Positions 1 through 8,167 of a stretch of 64,000 nucleotides of DNA are shown here, one piece after another. Position 1 is the first letter of the stretch, and each line of letters opens with the position of its first letter. A program made the position numbers and the translations under genes. Source of the DNA: Bacteroidota bacterium. Lineage in GTDB: Bacteria; Bacteroidota; Bacteroidia; Bacteroidales; Lentimicrobiaceae. The notes under the pieces were generated by a model, which saw only the letters and a program-made list of their open reading frames with translations, did not search any database and was not told where the DNA came from. The stretch lies in the NCBI GenBank assembly GCA_009773515.1, contig WSXX01000008.1, positions 1-64,000 of the forward strand. The letters are read 5' to 3'.

Positions 1-75
1 AACTTTTTGGAAAAATATTTTCAAAAAACTTTTTAACCCCGTTTGATGAACTTTCGTTTACCGTGATTGGGATTG

Positions 76-105
76 CAAAAGTACTACCTTTTTTCACTCC
101 CGCAA
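76..105 (-). promoter_or_regulatory. strong consensus promoter firing out of the left edge
   Basis: On the minus strand there is TTG (103-105), exactly 19 nt, then TACTTTTG (76-83). This matches the Bacteroidota housekeeping promoter TTG-N19-TAnnTTTG. Downstream, toward position 1, lies an A/T-rich leader with runs of A and T but no convincing protein start. An open minus-strand frame (ATG at 166) overlaps it but looks like chance. Leaders of this kind are common before rRNA or tRNA operons in this phylum; the gene served is outside the window, so its identity is inference. Confidence 0.65.
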
Positions 106-327
106 GAGGGAGAGGAAACTTTTTTTTCATTATCTGCTCAACATCCTCATAAAGAATCATTTCCATCACAATTTTTTTTTGAAATTTTTAATATCACCAT
201 GCTGTAGAACCTTAATAAAAATCAGCATTTTAACTTATGTTATTCATTAACAGAATATTAAATATTATCAGCAAAAATGCCCATTGGTCTGGTTTTTGTG
301 TATTTTCGCACCTGAAATCTCGATAAA

Positions 328-921
328 ATGAATAAAACAGCGACACTTTTTCTTATTCTTCTCTCTTTTTTCTGCTTTTTATCCCCCGAAAATTCTTCTG
401 CTCAGTCAGAATCAAGCCGGGAAAAATCGCGTTTTACCGATAAATTGGTCTACGGCGGTAGCTTCGGACTTCAATTTGGCTCCCTTACCCTGATAGATCT
501 TAGTCCGGTTATCGGATACCGGGTTACCGAAAAGTTTGAAACCGGCGTGGGTTTTACCTATAAGTATTATAAGTATAAGGACTATTGGTACGATTATAAC
601 ACCGGACAAACTTATGATCTTAAGGGTAATATTACCGGTGGCTCTGTTTATACTCGTTACCACATTCTTGAAAATGTATTCGCACATGCTGAATTTGAAC
701 AACTGAGATACAATTACACCAATTACTATTTTACAGGTGGGGGTATTGAAAAAGATAAATCGGTGGCTCATATCAGCAGTGTACTTATAGGCGGAGGTTA
801 TCGCCAGCGGATAAGCCAGAACTCCTACTTCTATATTATGGGGCTATGGAACCTGACCGAGGATGCAATGTCACCTTATAATAATCCGGTGCTGAGGATG
901 GGGGTGATATTGGGAAGGTAA
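328..921 (+). CDS. outer-membrane beta-barrel-like protein
   Basis: This 197-residue protein has a signal peptide (hydrophobic residues 7-20, cleavage probably after SSAQ near residue 26). The mature part has many alternating aromatic and glycine-rich segments (for example YKYYKYKDYWYDY near residue 80) and ends in GVILGR, like small 8-stranded outer-membrane barrels of Bacteroidota. No enzymatic motif is visible. It stands alone: the next gene is convergent. A near-consensus -7 element TATTTTCG lies at 301-308, though no TTG sits at a good distance. The barrel assignment rests on composition and length only; it could be another kind of exported protein. Confidence 0.7.
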   Translation: MNKTATLFLILLSFFCFLSPENSSAQSESSREKSRFTDKLVYGGSFGLQFGSLTLIDLSPVIGYRVTEKFETGVGFTYKYYKYKDYWYDYNTGQTYDLKGNITGGSVYTRYHILENVFAHAEFEQLRYNYTNYYFTGGGIEKDKSVAHISSVLIGGGYRQRISQNSYFYIMGLWNLTEDAMSPYNNPVLRMGVILGR

Positions 922-944
922 GAGGTCGGATTTTGGATGTAGAA

Positions 945-972
945 TTTCGGATTTCGGATTTCGGATTTCGGA
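945..972. repeat. 7-bp microsatellite TTTCGGA x4
   Basis: Four uninterrupted copies of TTTCGGA lie between the convergent ends of the barrel protein and the GH29 gene. It is non-coding and prone to slippage. Confidence 0.85.
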
Positions 973-1039
973 AGTAAGAGGTAAGAGATTTGAAGATTTG
1001 AAGATGGGGCAATCTGCCAAAGAATCACCTCTTTATACC

Positions 1040-2473
1040 TCACTCTTTAAGAAAACGGAACACAAATGCAGGTGATGTCTTAAAAAGCAAGGCATCTTTT
1101 TCCGACATTGTTACATCAATTGCTTTCCCTTTTGCCCTGACATTGTATTTTAACTCAGCACTGCTACCCAATAATTCAGGAACTGCAGCATACCCTTCCG
1201 GGATATTTATCTGCAGATCTCTTACGGTATCTCCCGGGGTGTTGAGATATATGACGTACAACTTATCCCCGACGCTTGTATAAACACTGCCCTGCATTTC
1301 ATAAGGTGCTATCGGACGACTATTATATATGGCTTCGCTGTTAATTTTCATCCAGCTTCCAATATCTTCAAGTCGTTGATATGCTTCATCAGCCCATTCG
1401 CCATCAGGACCCGGACCTATGTTGAGCAGCAGATTGCCACCCCGCGATACAATTTTACACAACAGATGGATCAGTTCGGGGGACGATTTGTAGGTATCGC
1501 CCGGCACATAACTCCATGAAGTGGCCATTGTCATGCAGGTTTCCCATGGAAATGCAAGTGGCTTTTCAGGAATGCGCTGTTCAGGAGTCAGATAATTCTG
1601 ATCAGGGCCTTCCACTGCACGGTCAACTACAAGTATTCCTGGCTGAAGACTTCGCGCCATTGCAGCCATTGCTGGCATATCAATGTCCTGATTTACCTGA
1701 CGGCGGCCGTCAGGCAATGCCTTATCTTCACATTTCTGCACCCAGCCACCATCGAGCCAGAGTATATCTACATCACCATAGTCAGTAAGCAGTTCGCGTA
1801 TCTGTCCGTATGTAAAGTCTTTATATCTCTGCCACTTTTCAGGATAACGTTTCAGGCTGTAATTGGGATTTCGGTCGGTTGGCGGGAAATAAGGGTCCCA
1901 GTAATCGGGGCAATGCCAGTCGGGTTTGGAGAAATAAGCTCCGATTCCCATATCTTTTTCACGGAAAGCATTGAAGATCTCAAGGGTAACATTGGCTCTG
2001 GGGTTTCCGGAGAAAGGGCAGGTCGGACCGGTAATCCGGTAATCCGTCAATTTGGTATCAAACATACTGAACCCATCATGATGTTTGGTTGTGAACACCA
2101 TATATTTCATTCCTGCATTGGCAGCAGCTTCGGCCCATTTTTCAGGATTAAACCTAACAGGATTAAAAGTTTCAGCCAGCCTCTCATAAGCGCGACGGTA
2201 TTTGAAATAATCTGCAGAATAAGGTCCACGACGTATACACCAGTCTTCATCTTCTGGACATATGCTCCAGCTTTCCACCACTCCCCACTGACTGTAAGTG
2301 CCCCAATGCATTAAAAGTCCGAACTTCTGATCCTGCCACCAGCTTAATTTTTTAAGTACCAGCGTATCTTCGGGCCAATAATAATGCTGCTGATCGCCAT
2401 GCTGCGAATAAGTCCTGATTGATAAAAGCGTCAGAAGAATTAGAAAAATGGCAAAACGCATAGCTTTATTCAT
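1040..2473 (-). CDS. alpha-L-fucosidase, GH29 family
   Basis: This 477-residue exported glycoside hydrolase removes alpha-linked L-fucose from glycans. A signal peptide occupies residues 1-23 (cleavage after RTYSQ). The GH29 N-terminal signature FGLLMHWGTYSQWG is at 51-64, the KHHDGF motif at 130-135, and the catalytic nucleophile Asp241 sits in LWLDGGW, all typical of the retaining (beta/alpha)8 barrel. A short beta-sandwich follows to the C-terminus. No lipobox or T9SS tail is present, so it is probably periplasmic. It follows pepD on the same strand but an intrinsic terminator separates them. Substrate beyond fucose linkage cannot be told from sequence. Confidence 0.93.
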   Translation of the reverse strand: MNKAMRFAIFLILLTLLSIRTYSQHGDQQHYYWPEDTLVLKKLSWWQDQKFGLLMHWGTYSQWGVVESWSICPEDEDWCIRRGPYSADYFKYRRAYERLAETFNPVRFNPEKWAEAAANAGMKYMVFTTKHHDGFSMFDTKLTDYRITGPTCPFSGNPRANVTLEIFNAFREKDMGIGAYFSKPDWHCPDYWDPYFPPTDRNPNYSLKRYPEKWQRYKDFTYGQIRELLTDYGDVDILWLDGGWVQKCEDKALPDGRRQVNQDIDMPAMAAMARSLQPGILVVDRAVEGPDQNYLTPEQRIPEKPLAFPWETCMTMATSWSYVPGDTYKSSPELIHLLCKIVSRGGNLLLNIGPGPDGEWADEAYQRLEDIGSWMKINSEAIYNSRPIAPYEMQGSVYTSVGDKLYVIYLNTPGDTVRDLQINIPEGYAAVPELLGSSAELKYNVRAKGKAIDVTMSEKDALLFKTSPAFVFRFLKE

Positions 2474-2496
2474 ATTGGTAGAGTTAAAGTGATGTC

Positions 2497-2524
2497 AAAA
2501 AAAAACCGGCCATTGCTGACCGGT
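2497..2524 (-). terminator. intrinsic terminator of pepD
   Basis: On the minus strand ACCGG pairs with CCGGT (plus 2505-2524) around a loop and is followed by an uninterrupted T run (plus A run at 2497-2505). It lies 16 nt after the pepD stop and just before the GH29 start. Confidence 0.8.
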
Positions 2525-2540
2525 GTATGAGTTGTTGATC

Positions 2541-4004
2541 TTATTTTCCGGCTGGGATTTTCTTCAATATCTCCAGTGTCAGGTCCCAGAATTTCTGAAC
2601 GGTATCTATTTTCAGCCTTTCGTCAGGAGAATGAGCGCCTTTAATGGTAGGTCCGTAGGATATCATATCCATTTCGGGATACTTTTCACCGATAAGTCCG
2701 CATTCAAGCCCTGCATGTATGGCCAGCACTTTAGGTTCGTTACCGAATAATTTCTGATAGGCAAGCCTGGAAATGTCAAGCACTTCAGAATCCGGATTGG
2801 GAGTCCAGCCCGGGTAGCCATCAGAATGTACCGATTTTCCTCCGGCAAGATTAAAAACAGCCACCACCATATTGGCAACATCATGTTTGGCTGATTCTAC
2901 AGAACTACGCTGACTGGTTGTAATCTCAATACGGTTGTCGTGGGTTTTTACAGAAGCCAGATTGGTTGAGGTTTCCACAAAGTTCGGAATATCAGCCGAC
3001 ATCGCAATTACGCCATGAGGACAGGAATAAAGCGCATTGAGTAAACGCTCCTGGGTTGCAACATCAAAAAGATAATCGGGCAGATCGGTTGCTTTGATCT
3101 GTACCATCAATCCGGGCTCAGTTACTTTGTATTCGTGCCTTACTACATTGTGATAGTTTTTTGCATAAGCTTCAAACTCTTCGGCAAACCTTTTAGGAAC
3201 CGTAATGATGGCTTCAGCTTCCCGGGCAATGGCATTGCGAAGGTTACCTCCATCAAATTTTGAAAGCCGGATATCAAAACGATGGGTAGATTCCCATAGC
3301 AAGCGGTTCATAATCTTATTGGCATTGCCAAGACCTTTATTGATGTCGTCGCCTGAATGCCCGCCTTTAAGTCCGCTTACTTTTACGATATATCCGATAT
3401 GTCCTGAAACGACTGACATTTTGGAATAATTCATCGTAATCAGCGTATCCTTTCCTCCGGCGCATCCGATAAAGATTTCACCTTCATCTTCCGAATCCAG
3501 GTTAAGCAAAATACGGCCCTTCAGCATATCGGGATCTAAGCCAAAGGCTCCGGTAAGCCCGGTTTCTTCATCAATGGTAAACAGGCATTCAATCGGGCCA
3601 TGTTTAATATCATCAGAAGCCAGCAGTGCCAGCTGAGCTGCAATACCAATTCCATCATCCGCGCCAAGCGTGGTTCCCCGTGCTTTAACCCATTCGCCAT
3701 CAACATAAGGTTGAATCGGATCGGTATCAAAATCGTGAAGGGTTCCGCTGTTTTTCTCACACACCATATCTATATGGCTCTGAAGAACTACAGTTTTGCG
3801 GTCTTCCATTCCCGCGCTGGCTGGTTTGCAGATCAGCACATTTCCTATACCATCCACTTTGGTTTCAAGTGCGTGTTGTTCACCAAAAGCAAGCAGATAA
3901 GCTGCAATTTTTTCCTCTTTTTTTGAGGGACGGGGAATTTTACAGATTTCCTGAAAGTACTTCCAGATGAGGGAAGGGCTTAATTGGTCAAGTTCTTTGC
4001 TCAT
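2541..4004 (-). CDS. pepD: aminoacyl-histidine dipeptidase, M20C (PepD)
   Basis: A 487-residue cytosolic Zn-dependent dipeptidase that cleaves Xaa-His and other dipeptides. The M20C metal ligands are visible: His in VVLQSHIDMV, bridging Asp in LGADDGIGIA, the general-base and ligand Glu pair in IDEETG. The ending SYGPTIKGAHSPDE carries the last His ligand. Length equals the family norm. There is no signal peptide. It fits a peptide-degrading lifestyle together with the DPP11-like and M1 peptidases elsewhere in the window. It has its own promoter (4041-4071) and terminator, so it is likely monocistronic. Confidence 0.96.
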   Translation of the reverse strand: MSKELDQLSPSLIWKYFQEICKIPRPSKKEEKIAAYLLAFGEQHALETKVDGIGNVLICKPASAGMEDRKTVVLQSHIDMVCEKNSGTLHDFDTDPIQPYVDGEWVKARGTTLGADDGIGIAAQLALLASDDIKHGPIECLFTIDEETGLTGAFGLDPDMLKGRILLNLDSEDEGEIFIGCAGGKDTLITMNYSKMSVVSGHIGYIVKVSGLKGGHSGDDINKGLGNANKIMNRLLWESTHRFDIRLSKFDGGNLRNAIAREAEAIITVPKRFAEEFEAYAKNYHNVVRHEYKVTEPGLMVQIKATDLPDYLFDVATQERLLNALYSCPHGVIAMSADIPNFVETSTNLASVKTHDNRIEITTSQRSSVESAKHDVANMVVAVFNLAGGKSVHSDGYPGWTPNPDSEVLDISRLAYQKLFGNEPKVLAIHAGLECGLIGEKYPEMDMISYGPTIKGAHSPDERLKIDTVQKFWDLTLEILKKIPAGK

Positions 4005-4040
4005 TACATTGATTTATTTTGAATGTTTTATTAGCCTTTA

Positions 4041-4071
4041 CAAACCTACATGAATTTATGATATTTCGCAA
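4041..4071 (-). promoter_or_regulatory. pepD promoter
   Basis: Minus strand: TTG (4069-4071), 20 nt, TAGGTTTG (4041-4048), a full match to the Bacteroidota consensus, with the pepD start 37 nt downstream of the -7 element. Confidence 0.75.
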
Positions 4072-4102
4072 GTGCAAGGTAAATTTTTCGTTAAAGTTAA
4101 AT

Positions 4103-4400
4103 CAATGTCGTTTAGTTAAGGTCGGGAAATTGAAAATAAAACTCATTGAATGTCCTTAGTTTTGGCAGACATCGGAACCACTACTAATACTAATGACAGA
4201 CCATTCCTTTTTTCGCTGCATTAATAGGTTGAAAATTAATCGTTTAGTCCTTCGACTCCGCCTGCCTGACTGCGCGGCAGGCAGACTCAGGATGACATCG
4301 TATAGGACTGATAACGTGTACTTTAAAGGAAATAAATGTCAACTTAATACGAATGTCACACTGAGTCCCGCACGTGCGGGAAAGTGTTTTGACGTTCTAA
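4103..4400 (+). repeat. MITE-like repeat, copy 1 (left of DUF6266 gene)
   Basis: It begins with CAATGTCGTTTAGTTAAGG (4103-4121), the same terminal repeat that ends the intact element at 37546-37859. It then carries the shared blocks CCTTCGACTCCGC, CATCGTATAG and CGAATGTCACACTGAG in the same order as the reverse complement of that element. It also has a 14-bp palindrome CCCGCACGTGCGGG (4367-4380). The second terminal repeat is missing, so this copy is partial or rearranged. No gene is supported here. Confidence 0.7.
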
Positions 4401-4463
4401 AGAAAGAAGTTAGATTATCCCACTATAACATTAGACCTCTCAATCAGTTGATTTTTCAGGCTA

Positions 4464-5102
4464 TCAGGTTATACTCCCCACCCATACACTCCGTGTGATG
4501 CTGAATTTTTGTGATATAAGCATATTATTGTAGTCAAGAAATGCCAGATAAATATGAAGTGCATCACCTGAGCGGGCATTTTTCAATTGTAAGGAAGCTT
4601 CCTGTGAGCTTCGCTTGCCGCAATTTAATCCGTATTCACAATGTTGCTGCGTTTCATTATAAACCAATATGGCTGATGTTTCTTCACGATACGCTTCACT
4701 ATCGGCATTATCTTCATGCCATTGAAGCTGCAATTTATTCCCCGTATCGATTACCAGACTAATGTTGGAACACTCAATTTCCTTTCCGGAACTGAAAATC
4801 AGCTTTTCAAAGCTGAATTGATCTTCGGTTTTCATTCTGAGCATATTGGCCGACATTGCACTGTGAAATGCAGAATGACCTTTTTGATTTGCAAATCCAA
4901 TCCTCAAAAATGGTTTTGCAATCTGCATTGCTTTCATTACCTGCGCAAACATATCCTGCATTTGCTTTTGCTGACCTTTCGCTTTTTTCCTTTTTACGGA
5001 AGGGCGGCTACGAACCACCATTTTCCCATTCATTTCATAAACCACCACATTTCCTATGGTTCCGCTGAGCAATCCGGCCAGTCCTTTTCGTGAAGTTGCC
5101 AT
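4464..5102 (-). CDS. DUF6266 family protein, unknown function
   Basis: A 212-residue protein. The N-terminus (MATSRKGLAGLLSGTIGNVV then a YEMNGKMVVRSRP segment) and the following QMQDMFAQVMKAM / FHSAMSANM stretches match my recollection of DUF6266, a family confined largely to Bacteroidota and of unknown role. There is no signal peptide; the first half is basic and the second half looks beta-rich. The gene lies between two inverted copies of a MITE-like repeat (4103-4400 and 5231-5400) and just downstream of a large palindrome (5159-5209), so it may be cargo of a mobile cassette. A -7 element is at 5125-5132. No function is proposed. Confidence 0.75.
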   Translation of the reverse strand: MATSRKGLAGLLSGTIGNVVVYEMNGKMVVRSRPSVKRKKAKGQQKQMQDMFAQVMKAMQIAKPFLRIGFANQKGHSAFHSAMSANMLRMKTEDQFSFEKLIFSSGKEIECSNISLVIDTGNKLQLQWHEDNADSEAYREETSAILVYNETQQHCEYGLNCGKRSSQEASLQLKNARSGDALHIYLAFLDYNNMLISQKFSITRSVWVGSIT

Positions 5103-5124
5103 AAATTATAGTATGATGTGATTA

Positions 5125-5132
5125 CAAAGGTA
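5125..5132 (-). promoter_or_regulatory. -7 element for the DUF6266 gene
   Basis: TACCTTTG on the minus strand matches TAnnTTTG and lies 22 nt upstream of the start codon. No TTG is found at 17-21 nt; the region is instead occupied by the edge of the palindrome, which could bind a regulator. Confidence 0.5.
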
Positions 5133-5158
5133 ATAAAATTGGACTTCATTCGGTTTTA

Positions 5159-5209
5159 AACCGTAGTTGAACCGTAATTATACGGTTAAAATACGGTTCA
5201 ACTACGGTT
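5159..5209. repeat. 18-bp perfect inverted repeat with nested half-sites
   Basis: AACCGTAGTTGAACCGTA (5159-5176) is perfectly complementary to 5192-5209 across a 15-nt spacer. The spacer contributes another TACGGTT, so the hexamer ACCGTA/TACGGT occurs five times. It sits upstream of the DUF6266 promoter. It resembles a multi-site operator more than a terminator, because no T run follows it. Confidence 0.75.
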
Positions 5210-5230
5210 CAGATGTATCGTAAGCCATAT

Positions 5231-5400
5231 CTAATACAAGCGTTTAAACACTTTCCCGCACGTGCGGGACTCATTGTGACATTCGTGTTAGGGCAGCATT
5301 GCTTTTTTAATACACTCACATTCAACCCCATACGATGTCCTCCTGAGCGGAGTCGAAGGATCAGACGAACAATTTGTCATTGGTAGCAGTATCTAACTTA
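5231..5400 (-). repeat. MITE-like repeat, copy 2 (right of DUF6266 gene)
   Basis: Inverted relative to copy 1. It shares with the intact element at 37.5 kb the blocks GCGTTTAA, GTGACATTCG, ATACGATGTCCTCCTGAGCG, GTCGAAGGATC and TTGTCATTGGTAGC. It repeats the palindrome CCCGCACGTGCGGG at 5255-5268. The outer terminal repeat is not found. Confidence 0.7.
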
Positions 5401-5448
5401 GCCTTCTCAGCCTCAGTAACCGCCAACTCAGTTTTTTAACCCCGCCCC

Positions 5449-5456
5449 TATCTTTG
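5449..5456 (+). promoter_or_regulatory. -7 element for the nitroreductase gene
   Basis: TATCTTTG matches TAnnTTTG and lies 46 nt upstream of the ATG at 5503. A TTG at the usual distance is not seen. Confidence 0.5.
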
Positions 5457-5502
5457 AATTGGAAAATTTCCGTAATTTGGCAACAAGAAAAACAAAGCAA
5501 AA

Positions 5503-6123
5503 ATGGAACTTGCACAAACCATAGAAAACCGGATGAGTATCCGCAGTTATACTTCAGAGAAAGTAAGCCGTGAAATTTTGCGTGAAATTGTAAGGCGCGC
5601 CGGACTGGCTCCCAGCATCAATAACTCCCAGCCATGGAAATTCCTGGTCATCACCCGCAAGGATTTACTCAGAAAAATGGCTGAATCCGTTTCTGAAAGC
5701 ATAAATGAACTTCCTGTGAAAGATGCCGAAGACCTGAATAAGTCGGTTTTATCAAGGGTTGAGTGGTATTCTACTTTTTTTGAGGAAGCGCCTGTGCTTA
5801 TCGCAATGTTGATGAAGCCTTATGAATCGGTGCTGGAACAAGGCACTGGAATCACCCATGACGAAATTACCAGAATGCGCAATCACCCGGATATGCAGAC
5901 TGCCGGTGCTGCCATTCAGAATATTCTGCTTTCGGCTGTTGATTTTGGACTGGGTGCCTGCTGGATGAGTGCGCCGCTGGTTGCTCAGGCAAAACTTGAA
6001 GACTTGCTGGGTGTCACAGCGCCCTGGAAGCTGATTACATTTGTGGCTATGGGTCATCCTTTCGGGAAACCTGCCCGCAAATCAAGGAAATCGGTGGATG
6101 AAATTATTGAATTTGTTGAGTAA
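5503..6123 (+). CDS. nitroreductase family protein
   Basis: A 206-residue FMN-dependent oxidoreductase of the nitroreductase fold. The signature starts at once: NRMSIRSYTSEKVSREIL (the RRSxRxF-like FMN-phosphate site), then APSINNSQPWKFLVI (the substrate and FMN loop). The C-terminal block LGVTAPWKLITFVAMGHP is typical. It uses NAD(P)H to reduce nitro or quinone-like compounds; the physiological substrate is unknown for most members. It has no signal peptide. Monocistronic, with a -7 element at 5449-5456. Confidence 0.9.
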   Translation: MELAQTIENRMSIRSYTSEKVSREILREIVRRAGLAPSINNSQPWKFLVITRKDLLRKMAESVSESINELPVKDAEDLNKSVLSRVEWYSTFFEEAPVLIAMLMKPYESVLEQGTGITHDEITRMRNHPDMQTAGAAIQNILLSAVDFGLGACWMSAPLVAQAKLEDLLGVTAPWKLITFVAMGHPFGKPARKSRKSVDEIIEFVE

Positions 6124-6567
6124 ATGAAGCTTTCCCTCACGCAAAGACGCAAAGACGCAAAGATGTTCGCCAGAAAATGTCTCATGCGAGAAGCAAAGTG
6201 CTGCCTTTATTGAGTTAAGTCGGATAAGTACAAAGACGCAAATCGGGTAATTTATTTTCCCGCGCAAAGATGGCCGATGTGGCAGAATGCGAAGACTTGT
6301 TAATTAAATCACTATTGTCCGGTGAAAATCGAAAATTTCCTTGCCACCAAATCTCCAAAACTCCAAATTACACAAAATGAATGAATTAAATTGGTGAATT
6401 TTGGTGATTCTACAACTTTTGTCAATGAGAGTCAATATCAATCATTTGTTATAATATCCGAAACTTTCGCCGGGCAACAATGTAATTAAATGTTGTTTTA
6501 AAGTGAAATCTTAGCTTCTTAAAACAAAGTCCTTTGGTTTTTAGGCTGGCAGAAGTGCGGGAATTGT
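6124..6567. other. intergenic region with degenerate repeats
   Basis: No gene is supported. It contains an ACGCAAAG x3 microrepeat (near 6137-6162) and a 47-nt block (6332-6378, beginning AAAATTTCCTTGCCACCAAA) that recurs at about 85 percent identity at 11770-11816. The following ATTGGTGAATTTTGGTG is partly complementary to that block, so it can fold. Confidence 0.6.
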
Positions 6568-7221
6568 TTACCGCACAACGTTCTTCAACTGGGCGATGGT
6601 CTGCATCGGATCGGAGGAACCAAAAACGGTATTTCCGGCCACGAGCACATCGGCTCCTGCGGCAATCAGTAGCGGGGCATTTTTCAGATCCACACCTCCA
6701 TCCACCTCAATCAGGGCTGATGAACCGCTTTCGGTAATCATTTTCTTCAGTTGCTTTATGCGGCCATAGGTGGTTTCTATAAACTTTTGCCCTCCAAAAC
6801 CCGGGTTTACCGACATAATCAGTACCAGATCAACTTCGGTAATGATATCCTGAAGCAAAGCAACGGGTGTGTGTGGATTTAATACCACCCCGGCTTTCAT
6901 TCCCAATTCCCTGATCTGATGCACTGCGCGGTTAAGGTGAGTTACGGCTTCGTAATGAATGCTCAGGTAAGTGGCACCCAGATCGCGGAATGTTTCAAAA
7001 TACTGCTCCGGTTGAACAATCATCAGATGAACATCAAGCGGCTTGGTGGCTATCTTGCTTATGGCTTTGATCACCGGCATCCCAAAAGAGATATTCGGAA
7101 CAAAAACACCATCCATAACATCCACATGAAACCAGTCGGCTTCGCTGCGGTTGACCATTTCAATATCCTCTCCCAAACGGGTAAAATCTGCCGAAAGTAA
7201 CGATGGTGCGATCAGGTGCAT
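6568..7221 (-). CDS. rpe: ribulose-phosphate 3-epimerase
   Basis: A 217-residue TIM-barrel enzyme that interconverts D-ribulose 5-phosphate and D-xylulose 5-phosphate in the pentose phosphate pathway. Family motifs are all present: IAPSLLSADF at the N-terminus, FHVDVMDGVFVPNISFG (metal His and catalytic Asp), DVHLMI, MSVNPGFGGQKF, and IEVDGGV (second catalytic Asp). Length is standard. It is cytosolic. The gene is convergent with the nitroreductase gene and not in an obvious operon. Confidence 0.97.
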   Translation of the reverse strand: MHLIAPSLLSADFTRLGEDIEMVNRSEADWFHVDVMDGVFVPNISFGMPVIKAISKIATKPLDVHLMIVQPEQYFETFRDLGATYLSIHYEAVTHLNRAVHQIRELGMKAGVVLNPHTPVALLQDIITEVDLVLIMSVNPGFGGQKFIETTYGRIKQLKKMITESGSSALIEVDGGVDLKNAPLLIAAGADVLVAGNTVFGSSDPMQTIAQLKNVVR

Positions 7222-7556
7222 GATAAAAAATGTTTGTTTATTTCAGCGGATAAAAGTACATGTTTTTTCTGTTCGGGTTTTGGAAAGATTGAAACTACAG
7301 ACAATCGCGAAGCTTATAATTATTTCGAACTATCACAAACTAAAAGAGTTTGCATTAGTAATATAAACTATTGTATTTTGGTAATGCAAACTTCAACAGA
7401 TATAAGGCACCAACCGGCTTTAGCCGAAATGCTGAGAATGAAAAGCTAAATCATGGTAAACCAACGATTGCCGGGTAAATATTCGATTGGCTTCGTCTGA
7501 ACTTTCGCCGGCTATTGGGCTAAAGCCCCTGTATATTCCGGGTTGGCCTTACCCCG
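7222..7556. other. intergenic region with small hairpins
   Basis: No credible gene. Short hairpins typical of intergenic repeats occur: CCGGCTTTAGCCG near 7414-7426 and GGGCTAAAGCCC near 7518-7529, leading into the tandem array that starts at 7557. Confidence 0.5.
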
Positions 7557-8132
7557 GGCTGAAGCCCGGGGTAATTGAAAGCATTCAAAAAAAAGAGTAA
7601 AAGCCAGGATAAAAATCACTGTAAGTTTCAAGGTGTAATTTATCCGGCTGAAGCCCGGGGCAATAGAAAGCATTCAAAAAAAAGAGTAAAAGTCAGGATA
7701 AAAGTCTCTGTTGGTTCCAGAGTATACTTTATCCGGCTGAAGCCCGGGGTAATTGAAAGCATTAATAAAATAAAAGAGTAAAAGCCAGGATAAAAATCAC
7801 TGTAAGTTTCAAGGTGTAATTTATCCGGCTGAAGCCCGGGGTAATTGAAAGCATTAATAAAATAAAAGAGTAAAAGCCAGGATAAAAGTCTCTGTTGGTT
7901 CCAGAGTGTACTTTATCCGGCTGAAGCCCGGGGTAATAGTAAGCATTAATAAAATAAAAGAGTAAAAGCCAGGATAAAAATCACTGTAAGTTTCATGGTG
8001 TAATTTATCCGGCTGAAGCCCGGGGTAATTGAAAGCATTAATAAAATAAAAGAGTAAAAGCCAGGATAAAAGTCTCTGTAAGTTTCAAGGTGTAATTTAT
8101 CCGGCTGAAGCCCGGGGTAATGGAAAGCATTC
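7557..8132. repeat. tandem array of seven 89-92-bp units
   Basis: GGCTGAAGCCCGGGG starts units at 7557, 7646, 7735, 7827, 7919, 8011 and 8103 (spacing 89, 89, 92, 92, 92, 92). Each unit runs on through GAAAGCAT(T), an A-rich tract, AGAGTAAAAGCCAGGATAAAA and a variable tail. Tails alternate between type A (ATCACTGTAAGTTTCAAGG) and type B (GTCTCTGTTGGTTCCAGAG) in the order A, B, A, B, A, then a hybrid starting as B and ending as A. The last unit is fused to the rpoD terminator. Units contact one another without unique spacers, so this is not CRISPR. Confidence 0.92.
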
Positions 8133-8160
8133 AAAAAAAAGAGCGGAGGTTAGTCCGCTC
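8133..8160 (-). terminator. intrinsic terminator of rpoD
   Basis: Minus strand GAGCGGA-6 nt-TCCGCTC hairpin (plus 8141-8160) followed by eight T (plus 8133-8140), starting 8 nt past the rpoD stop. Confidence 0.9.
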
Positions 8161-8167
8161 TAATTTT

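Noticed and set aside
1-166. Minus-strand partial ORF at the left edge (55 codons)
   Set aside because: It overlaps a perfect promoter and an A/T leader and has no recognisable protein features; a chance open frame is more likely.
4193-4498. Small protein gene at 4193-4498
   Set aside because: It lies inside the MITE-like repeat and has no protein similarity or start signal.
4716-5093. Plus-strand ORFs opposite the DUF6266 gene
   Set aside because: They are shadows of the real minus-strand gene, with no recognisable protein.
7557-8132. CRISPR array
   Set aside because: The units are 89-92 bp with no unique spacers, and the parts between the shared cores recur in two types. It is a tandem repeat.
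7575-8134. Small ORFs in the tandem array (both strands)
   Set aside because: They consist wholly of the repeat and have no ribosomal, coding or conserved features.
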